Below, in pieces: positions 13,100 through 17,205 of a stretch of 17,205 bases of DNA. The DNA is from 12-FULL-44-12b sp964348525. GTDB lineage: Bacteria > Patescibacteriota > Minisyncoccia > Phycocordibacterales > Zambryskibacteraceae. The DNA is taken from assembly GCA_964348525.1 (NCBI GenBank), contig CAYGCY010000009.1, positions 1-17,205 on the forward strand, read 5' to 3'. Both the position numbers and the translations under genes were made by a program. A model generated the notes under the pieces. That model was not told the origin of the DNA. It saw nothing but the letters and a program-made list of their open reading frames with translations, and did no database searches. Position 1 is the first letter of the stretch. Every line of letters starts with the position of its first letter.

Positions 13100-13981
13100 A
13101 TGGGATTTTTCGAAAGATTATTTGGCGAAGGTGGGCCGGGTACTACTACCAGAGAGGTGGCGGGAGATACTGGCATTGAGGTGAGGACACCGCCCCAAGT
13201 TCCGATTCCTCTTAGAAGGCGTAGCTTTGAATCTCCTATTCCTATAAGCCCCCAAGAAGAAGTACTTGATTCAAGAGACACAAGCTCAGAGAGGCCCATA
13301 GGGGCTGGTGTAACGAAATCACGTTTTTTGGAAATTGTTGATGATGGCAAGGCGGTTTTTAAGACAGTTGATTTTCCAGAAGAACGGGCAGCTTACTTAG
13401 TGGATTTATTTTTGGGTTTCGGATTGGTTCCCACAACCGTCATTCGTGAACTGAGGGGAGAGGTTGGCAGTGTTCAAGAGTTTATTTCTGGCACAAAATC
13501 TGGGTTTGAATTTTCAAAAGAAGTTGTGGCTAGAGAATATCCCGACCAGTTGATGAAATTGTGGGTATTCGATTTAATTATCGCAAACAAGGATAGACAT
13601 TCTGGCAATTTTTTAATTAAAGATGGAAAGATGTATGCCATTGACCATGGAAGAACTTTCGGGTGGTCTGATAACAGTAGTGCGGCTTCCGGCCGTACAA
13701 GCACTTTTGGTGAGAATGTAAATACTAGAGGAAGTTATCTTAATTCATCTTTTTACCCTCAGAATTTTGATAGGCCGATACCACAGGATGTAGTATTAAA
13801 ACTTAAAGAATTTATGACCAAGACAAGCGAGCAAAGCATTCTCGAGAACCTATTGGCAGAATTAATTGGTCAAAAACATGCGGAGATGGCAATAAAAAGA
13901 ATTTTAGCCATAGGAGCATTTGTGGTGGAACACGGGATTATACCGCCCGAAATGTATGAAGCTATAAAAATACCACAATGA
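13100..13981 (+). CDS. PI3/4-kinase-like (FAM20/HipA-related fold) protein kinase
   Basis: Residues 1-65 are a low-complexity Pro/Arg/Ser-rich leader. The kinase core follows: KAVFK (K88, ATP-anchoring Lys position), a helix with conserved Glu (FPEERAAYLVDLFLGFGLV, E95/E96), a hinge-like SVQEFISG, then the catalytic loop LIIANKDRHSGNFLI (D165, H167, N170) and the metal-binding YAIDHGRTFG (D182). The DRHxGN...IDHG combination is typical of PI3/4-kinase-like and FAM20-type kinases rather than Ser/Thr kinases with HRD/DFG. There is no signal peptide, so it is cytoplasmic. The substrate, protein or small molecule, cannot be told. It overlaps the next gene by ATGA, implying coupling. No SD precedes it. 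Confidence 0.75.
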   Translation: MGFFERLFGEGGPGTTTREVAGDTGIEVRTPPQVPIPLRRRSFESPIPISPQEEVLDSRDTSSERPIGAGVTKSRFLEIVDDGKAVFKTVDFPEERAAYLVDLFLGFGLVPTTVIRELRGEVGSVQEFISGTKSGFEFSKEVVAREYPDQLMKLWVFDLIIANKDRHSGNFLIKDGKMYAIDHGRTFGWSDNSSAASGRTSTFGENVNTRGSYLNSSFYPQNFDRPIPQDVVLKLKEFMTKTSEQSILENLLAELIGQKHAEMAIKRILAIGAFVVEHGIIPPEMYEAIKIPQ

Positions 13982-14244
13982 AATACGTAGAAATATATAA
14001 ATTACAAAATGATGGTGAGCAGACAATTGTCGCTCTGTGCAAGCTCGTTGGCTCAAGTGTTGAGTGTAGTGGTGACGAGGTTTTTGTAAAAAATTTAACC
14101 GAGCAGGGCATAAAGAACTATGTAGATTTGTCGGACGGTACCAATCTCTTTCCAAAAGACGGGATAAAATTTTTAGAAAATCTCAAACTCGCATTCAAGT
14201 CTGGGTATCTTCAGGCGACAGAGGTATTAGAAACGAAGGGATAA
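13978..14244 (+). CDS. small protein coupled to the kinase (88 aa)
   Basis: I do not recognise a named family. The 88 residues look alpha/beta: N-terminal strands (KYVEIYKLQNDGEQTIVALC, KLVGSSVECSGDEVFVKN), a helix (NLTEQGIKNYVDL) and a C-terminal helix with the motif LFPKDGIKFLENLKLAFKSG then YLQATEV. The P-x-D-G-x-x-F-L pattern seems familiar from other small CPR proteins, but I cannot name it. Its ATG overlaps the kinase stop (ATGA at 13978-13981), so the two are translated together. It could be the kinase's substrate, inhibitor or specificity subunit; the genetic arrangement resembles toxin-antitoxin pairs but nothing in the sequence proves that. Confidence 0.75.
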   Translation: MKYVEIYKLQNDGEQTIVALCKLVGSSVECSGDEVFVKNLTEQGIKNYVDLSDGTNLFPKDGIKFLENLKLAFKSGYLQATEVLETKG

Positions 14245-14267
14245 TTGCTCAAAGATAGCCAATCTTG

Positions 14268-14290
14268 GGGCTGAAATAGCCCTTGACTTT
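14268..14290 (+). terminator. short terminator-like hairpin after the kinase operon
   Basis: GGGCT/AGCCC (14268-14272/14278-14282) with a GAAAT loop, followed by TTGACTTTT. It overlaps the -35 box of the next promoter. A smaller AAGAT/ATCTT hairpin precedes it (14252-14266). Confidence 0.45.
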
Positions 14291-14311
14291 TAGTATTAAA
14301 TGTGCTAGTAT
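14283..14311 (+). promoter_or_regulatory. promoter of the membrane protease gene
   Basis: TTGACT (14283-14288), 17-nt spacer, TAGTAT (14306-14311). Transcription would start near 14318, giving a 39-nt leader with an AGGAG Shine-Dalgarno at 14346-14350. Confidence 0.75.
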
Positions 14312-14356
14312 AGACAAAAGAAAGCTGTTTGACTTCGACCCTTTCAGGAGCGTGTC

Positions 14357-15031
14357 TTGAATCTCAGTGAAATGATGGGCATCATCCAAGGGCTCGGTGC
14401 GAGGATTAACCTCCTCGGAATTCCGTTCTATGTGAGCCTCTGGACTGTGGTGTTGTTGACCATCTTCGCGTTGGACGCGAAGAAATACATTGACCGCCAG
14501 ATGAGGTCCGTGTACACCGGTAGCAATTTCGTTGTCGCCGGCATCGTGGCCTCGTTCGCCATTCTGGCATCGGTTATGGCCCACGAAGCGTCTCACAGTA
14601 TTGTGGGATGGTTTTGTGGACTTACGACGACGAACGGTGGTGTGTCATGGTGGGGGGCCTATGTGCAGTTCAACAAGGCCATCAACAACGTGCACCCGAT
14701 GTACGAAGTGTTGATCTCCGTAGCTGGGCCCGTCGCGAATTTTGCTCTTGCGGGAATTGCCTCGTTCGTTGTCACCAAGCTTGGTGAATCGACGCTCGAG
14801 AACACGGTCCAGTATGTGGCGCACATCAACTACAAGTTGGGGATTCTCAATTTGCTTCCAGTTGTAGGCCTCGATGGGAGCAAGGTTCTTGATGGGATGT
14901 TACGGCCTTTCCTGAGCAGTTCAGTGATTGCTCTCATTCTCGTGGTCACGACATTTATCTCGTTCAAGTGGTACTTGAACGATGGGCTCAAGCGGAAGAC
15001 CCGCTTCGAGTATTTCCTCGAGAATGCGTAA
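14357..15031 (+). CDS. M50-type (site-2) intramembrane zinc metalloprotease
   Basis: The start is TTG at 14357, six nt after AGGAG (14346-14350). The 224-residue protein is polytopic, with hydrophobic segments at about 24-40, 58-85, 118-140 and 186-203. It carries the S2P motifs: HEASH (H76, E77, H80; HExxH zinc site), SVAGPVANFALAG (the G-P-x-x-N membrane motif) and LNLLPVVGLDGSKVLDG (the N-x-x-P...L-D-G third-ligand motif, D173). Such enzymes cleave membrane-spanning substrates within the bilayer. There is no PDZ domain, so it is a minimal form. The gene is visibly GC-richer than the kinase operon, has its own promoter and terminator, and has SD-led translation, as in the other GC-rich units. 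The substrate is unknown. Confidence 0.85.
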   Translation: MNLSEMMGIIQGLGARINLLGIPFYVSLWTVVLLTIFALDAKKYIDRQMRSVYTGSNFVVAGIVASFAILASVMAHEASHSIVGWFCGLTTTNGGVSWWGAYVQFNKAINNVHPMYEVLISVAGPVANFALAGIASFVVTKLGESTLENTVQYVAHINYKLGILNLLPVVGLDGSKVLDGMLRPFLSSSVIALILVVTTFISFKWYLNDGLKRKTRFEYFLENA

Positions 15032-15051
15032 CTGGGTCGAAGTGTAGGATT

Positions 15052-15092
15052 AGTGGCGAGCGAACTTTGTTTCGCTCGCCACTTTTGTTTTT
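15052..15092 (+). terminator. terminator of the protease gene
   Basis: A perfect 13-bp stem, 15052-15064 with 15071-15083, has a 6-nt loop and the tail TTTGTTTTT. Confidence 0.9.
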
Positions 15093-15157
15093 CATACAAG
15101 TTTGATAAAAAAATAAAAAATAGTAGGGTAAAGGAAGAAACAAATAACGGGGGATAT

Positions 15158-15562
15158 ATGTCCTTTGTAGGCGCAGTCTTGGAGCGTCCGATGGCGCTTG
15201 TCTGGCTTTTGGTCGCAATCGCTGGAGGGTATGTGGCTATTTGGACAATCCTCGCGTGGCGAAGGCAGAAGAAAAAAGGAGAGGCAGGGGAGACAGATAG
15301 GAAGAAGAAAAAGCACACGAAAGTAGAGAACAACGGCCCGGGTTTTGAAGACGAAATAAGGCGAATCAGGGACCGAGTTTCATTTTTAGAAGTAGAGATT
15401 CCCGGGCTTGAAAAGTCGGTGGAAAGAATGGTTTTGGTACTCCCCGATGGCGGTACGGAAGAGCTCGTCAAACACTGGGCGGAGATAGACGCAAGAAATG
15501 TTCGACTGGACTATTTGCGTCAGGAGTTGAAAGATCTTCGGGAAATACTGAAGCATGTCTAG
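15158..15562 (+). CDS. membrane-anchored coiled-coil protein (134 aa)
   Basis: I do not recognise the family. Start 15158 is chosen for the GGGGGA Shine-Dalgarno (about 15149-15154); a longer in-frame reading from 15053 would begin inside the preceding terminator. One membrane helix (residues about 12-32, MALVWLLVAIAGGYVAIWTI) is followed by a very basic stretch (RRQKKKGEAGETDRKKKK), indicating a cytoplasmic C-terminus. That part forms a coiled coil: DEIRRIRDRVSFLEVEIPGL and ARNVRLDYLRQELKDLREIL. It is GC-richer than the surrounding AT-rich genes. A weak promoter (TTGATA 15102-15107, 16 nt, TAGGGT 15124-15129) may serve it. It ends 4 nt before a strong terminator. A scaffold or spacer role is only a guess. 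Confidence 0.75.
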   Translation: MSFVGAVLERPMALVWLLVAIAGGYVAIWTILAWRRQKKKGEAGETDRKKKKHTKVENNGPGFEDEIRRIRDRVSFLEVEIPGLEKSVERMVLVLPDGGTEELVKHWAEIDARNVRLDYLRQELKDLREILKHV

Positions 15563-15565
15563 CAC

Positions 15566-15600
15566 AAAAGGGTCGCCTATCGGCGGCCCTTTAAGTTTTT
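15566..15600 (+). terminator. terminator after the coiled-coil gene
   Basis: An 11-bp stem (15567-15577 with 15582-15592, one T-G wobble) has loop TATC and tail AAGTTTTT. It uses the same AAAGGG/CCCTTT base as the terminator at 631-660. Confidence 0.9.
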
Positions 15601-15663
15601 ATGAAGTTTTTATGTTTAAAAAGGGAGTAGAATAAGAGCAAAGATAATTAAATAAAAATAAAT

Positions 15664-16092
15664 ATGAACACAATAGATATTTTGTATGTTTTTTCGATAA
15701 TAGGAATTTTAGACACGCTTTATCTTCTTTATCACAAAATAAGGGGTACAGATGTGGCGTGTCCTTTCTTTCCGAAAGAGTGGTGTCAAAAAGTGCAGTA
15801 CAGCACGTACAGCAAGACTTTCGGTGTCCCAAACTCAGTGCTTGGGCTCATAATGTATGTACTAATTTTCGCACTTACATGGAATTACGTAGGTGGAGCA
15901 TTGGCACTTTGGCCATACATTAAGATTTTGGTATCTATTGGACTAGCTTTCTCGCTCTACTTCCTCTACATTCAGGCATTTGTTCTTCGGGCATTTTGTA
16001 CGTGGTGCATGGTTTCTCTTATAAATTTTCTTGTGATGGGATACGCGGTTTGGTTTATGAACTATCTAGCACCAATTTCATCATTCTCTTAG
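15664..16092 (+). CDS. VKOR-family disulfide-generating membrane oxidase
   Basis: The 142-residue protein has four or five hydrophobic segments (about 5-23, 57-73, 84-106, 114-133) and the bacterial VKOR signature. A loop Cys pair is C33 and C41 (ACPFFPKEWCQKVQYS), followed by the conserved S-x-Y-S...FGVPNSVLGL block. The active-site C-x-x-C lies in FCTWCMVS (C112, C115). VKOR homologues reoxidise a DsbA-like thioredoxin in the periplasm and pass electrons to quinone. Many carry a fused thioredoxin domain; this one does not, and no DsbA-like gene is visible in the window. Secreted neighbours with paired cysteines (for example 12381) could be clients. The AT-rich start region has no SD. Confidence 0.88.
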   Translation: MNTIDILYVFSIIGILDTLYLLYHKIRGTDVACPFFPKEWCQKVQYSTYSKTFGVPNSVLGLIMYVLIFALTWNYVGGALALWPYIKILVSIGLAFSLYFLYIQAFVLRAFCTWCMVSLINFLVMGYAVWFMNYLAPISSFS

Positions 16093-16098
16093 TCTCGC

Positions 16099-16126
16099 TT
16101 GCTTAATTCTGTGATTTGTTTAATCT
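16099..16126 (+). promoter_or_regulatory. promoter of the 16164 gene
   Basis: TTGCTT (16099-16104), 16-nt spacer, TAATCT (16121-16126). A transcription start near 16133 would lie downstream of the TTG at 16116 and favours the TTG at 16164. Confidence 0.5.
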
Positions 16127-16163
16127 TGCGGACAGAACTCCCAATTCTACAGCCGAGGTTATT

Positions 16164-16682
16164 TTGACTACGGAACAGACGCAGGAAACTCACGTTCTTC
16201 GTATTCCGCAACACGAGGCGCAGATTGCCCTCATGACTGCTTGGAGACTGCTCCCAGAGCTTGTCTCTGCTTGTGGGCTCGACGACGAAAAGGGCGGATA
16301 CCTATGTGTCGCTGATGCCAAGACGGGCACGCCGTTGCTTGTTGCTCTCATTGGCGAGAAGTCTGTGGAGACAAGAGCACGCACTTACGCAGAAGAAAAG
16401 TGTGCTCGTTTGGCAACTTGCCCGAGCCATGTTTCAAGCTGGCAATCGCGTGATGAACTTTTCCAGCGATACGGTGGTGCCATACGTGCAGGAGAAATCC
16501 TGATTAGCTTCTCCGGCTTGCCGGAGCATCTCGACGAGATGTTGGCGGTGTCGGTTGCCATTGAGCTTCAAAAGATTTCGACGGTGGAAGCTGTTGAAAT
16601 CTTGAAGACAAGCGACAACCCACACACCAAGCTTCTTACGATGGCAGGACGGCTCAGAGCAATCAACGAAAGAGAACAGTAG
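16164..16682 (+). CDS. hypothetical soluble protein (172 aa), GC-rich class
   Basis: I do not recognise this family. Two starts are possible. TTG 16164 has GAGG at 16155-16158 and lies after the predicted transcription start. TTG 16116 (16 residues longer) has no SD and overlaps the -10 box. I prefer 16164. The protein is soluble and mainly helical with a beta part: ETHVLRIPQHEAQIALMTAW, then YLCVADAKTGTPLLVALIGE, TRARTYAEEKCARLAT, GEILISFSGLPEHLDEMLAV and a C-terminal helix TKLLTMAGRLRAINEREQ. The KTGTPLLVALIGE and LISFSGLPEHLDEML pieces suggest a small-ligand-type alpha/beta domain, but this is weak. It has its own promoter and terminator and is GC-rich, like the units at 3043 and 14357. 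Confidence 0.7.
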   Translation: MTTEQTQETHVLRIPQHEAQIALMTAWRLLPELVSACGLDDEKGGYLCVADAKTGTPLLVALIGEKSVETRARTYAEEKCARLATCPSHVSSWQSRDELFQRYGGAIRAGEILISFSGLPEHLDEMLAVSVAIELQKISTVEAVEILKTSDNPHTKLLTMAGRLRAINEREQ

Positions 16683-16699
16683 CACGGCAGAAGAAGAAA

Positions 16700-16737
16700 A
16701 GGCCCGCCCCCATATTTGGGGGCGGGCCTAAACTTTT
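16700..16737 (+). terminator. terminator after the 16164 gene
   Basis: A perfect 12-bp, very GC-rich stem (16700-16711 with 16718-16729) has loop ATATTT and tail AAACTTTTT. Confidence 0.92.
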
Positions 16738-16767
16738 TATCGCTATTTTGTGGCCAATATTTTTAAG

Positions 16768-16795
16768 TTGACACCCATACATATATAAGTAGAAT
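16768..16795 (+). promoter_or_regulatory. promoter of the non-coding RNA region
   Basis: A perfect TTGACA (16768-16773), 16-nt spacer, TAGAAT (16790-16795). The start is expected near 16802. No ORF of useful size follows on this strand. Confidence 0.75.
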
Positions 16796-16800
16796 ATCTC

Positions 16801-17205
16801 CTGACTCTATGTTTATTTCACTTAAGTCTTTAAAACGATTTCGGGCGTAGTCCGGTTTTTACCGACTACTCACGAAATCGTCCCGTAAGGGGCGATTTTG
16901 TTTTTTAGAGAGTGAAATGGAGGGTGTAGAGAGTTCTTTGACAAGGTCAAATCGTCAACCGATTTTCGCAAGAAAATTGGAAGATAACAAAAGCAGAAAA
17001 AAATGACATGTGCCTCAAGCGCATGTCTAACCAATCGCGTTTTGAAAAAAATGCGATACGGCCCGCACCCTTAAAAGTGTGGGCTAGTCCCGTCAAAAGC
17101 GGGACAAGCAGAAACCCTGTATTAACAAATACAGGACAAAGATACATGTGTTTTTAAATGGTTAAAACCATTTTGGAACACAGAACATGTAATGTGGTTT
17201 TTAAA
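16801..17205 (+). ncRNA. large structured non-coding RNA of unknown class, running off the right edge
   Basis: From the promoter at 16768 to the window end there is no plausible plus-strand ORF, yet almost every segment can fold. The 5' domain is closed by ATTTCACT/AGTGAAAT (16815-16822/16911-16918), and possibly GACTCT/AGAGTT outside it (16803-16808/16930-16935). It contains the attenuator-like hairpins. Eight hairpins follow: 16938-16950; 16959-16980 (9 bp, GCAA tetraloop); 17005-17027 (9 bp); 17034-17057 (10 bp, GAAA loop); 17061-17084 (8 bp); 17087-17105 (7 bp); 17116-17135 (8 bp); 17147-17182 (two-part stem). Linkers are A-rich, and AAGCAGAAA occurs in two of them (16991, 17106). I see no motifs of tmRNA, RNase P, SRP RNA, 6S or group I/II introns. 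Confidence 0.6.
16835..16906 (+). promoter_or_regulatory. attenuator-like pair of mutually exclusive hairpins
   Basis: Hairpin A pairs 16835-16843 with 16873-16881 (9 bp) and continues to 16847-16851/16865-16869 and 16853-16856/16861-16864 around a TTTT loop. Hairpin B pairs 16875-16884 with 16889-16898 (10 bp, one wobble, GTAA loop) and is followed by a T-rich run to 16906, so it is a good terminator. A's 3' arm overlaps B's 5' arm by seven bases, so both cannot form fully. This is the logic of a transcription attenuator or riboswitch. The signal is unknown. Confidence 0.6.

Noticed and set aside
14830..15471. 213-aa open frame on the minus strand
   Set aside because: It runs antisense through the protease gene, its perfect terminator and the coiled-coil gene. 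It is basic, Ser/Pro-rich shadow sequence without domain signals.
16947..17147. 66-aa minus-strand frame in the RNA region
   Set aside because: It reads through five hairpins, has no SD or domain, and fits chance in a hairpin-rich region.
16938..17205. CRISPR array or integron attC array
   Set aside because: The hairpins are all different in sequence and spacing. There are no direct repeats of array length and no conserved attC core sites.

Overview
The window looks like a chromosomal segment of a Candidate Phyla Radiation / Patescibacteria bacterium, probably a Parcubacteria-type lineage. This rests on gene content and style: short core proteins, the order ftsK - small Ig-like membrane protein - recA, a secreted protein with an N-terminal peptidoglycan-binding domain and ATP-rich linker, a lamin-tail/PKD secreted protein, a CPR-style winged-helix protein, and many small proteins I do not recognise. 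No database search was possible, so the lineage is an inference.

Layout. 1-378 is the 3' end of a TatD-family nuclease gene. 419-631 is a small coiled-coil gene closed by a terminator. 661-2328 is a ribosomal/replication operon (structured leader, rpsF, ssb, rpsR, small membrane protein) that meets efp (minus strand) tail to tail. 2937-3510 is a self-contained promoter-leader-gene-terminator unit whose leader carries three near-identical small hairpins. 3549-3656 is a folded non-coding block. 3674-7357 is the minus-strand operon ftsK, Ig-like anchor protein, recA. 7443-8424 is a winged-helix regulator gene with candidate operators. 8469-10755 is a strongly promoted surface-protein gene with a leader of about 275 nt and a strong terminator. 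10791-13010 encodes a tiny membrane protein and two secreted proteins. 13100-14244 is a two-gene unit, a PI3/4K-like kinase overlapping a small partner gene. 14283-16740 holds three more self-contained units (M50-type membrane protease, membrane coiled-coil protein, unknown soluble protein) plus a VKOR-like oxidase gene. 16768-17205 has no plausible ORF but has a consensus-like promoter, an attenuator-like element and a run of eight hairpins. It is the best candidate here for an undescribed RNA.

Two gene classes are interleaved. The AT-rich genes (rpsF, ssb, rpsR, recA, ftsK, surface proteins, VKOR) essentially lack Shine-Dalgarno sequences, and two of them seem leaderless or nearly so. The visibly GC-richer genes at 419, 3043, 14357, 15158 and 16164 each have an SD, mostly their own promoter, and their own GC-rich hairpin terminator. 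This suggests a separate origin or mode of expression for the second class.

Functionally the core genes cover DNA segregation and repair (FtsK, RecA, SSB), translation (S6, S18, EF-P) and nucleic-acid turnover (TatD). The right half is mostly cell envelope: surface and secreted proteins, an intramembrane protease and a disulfide-forming oxidase.
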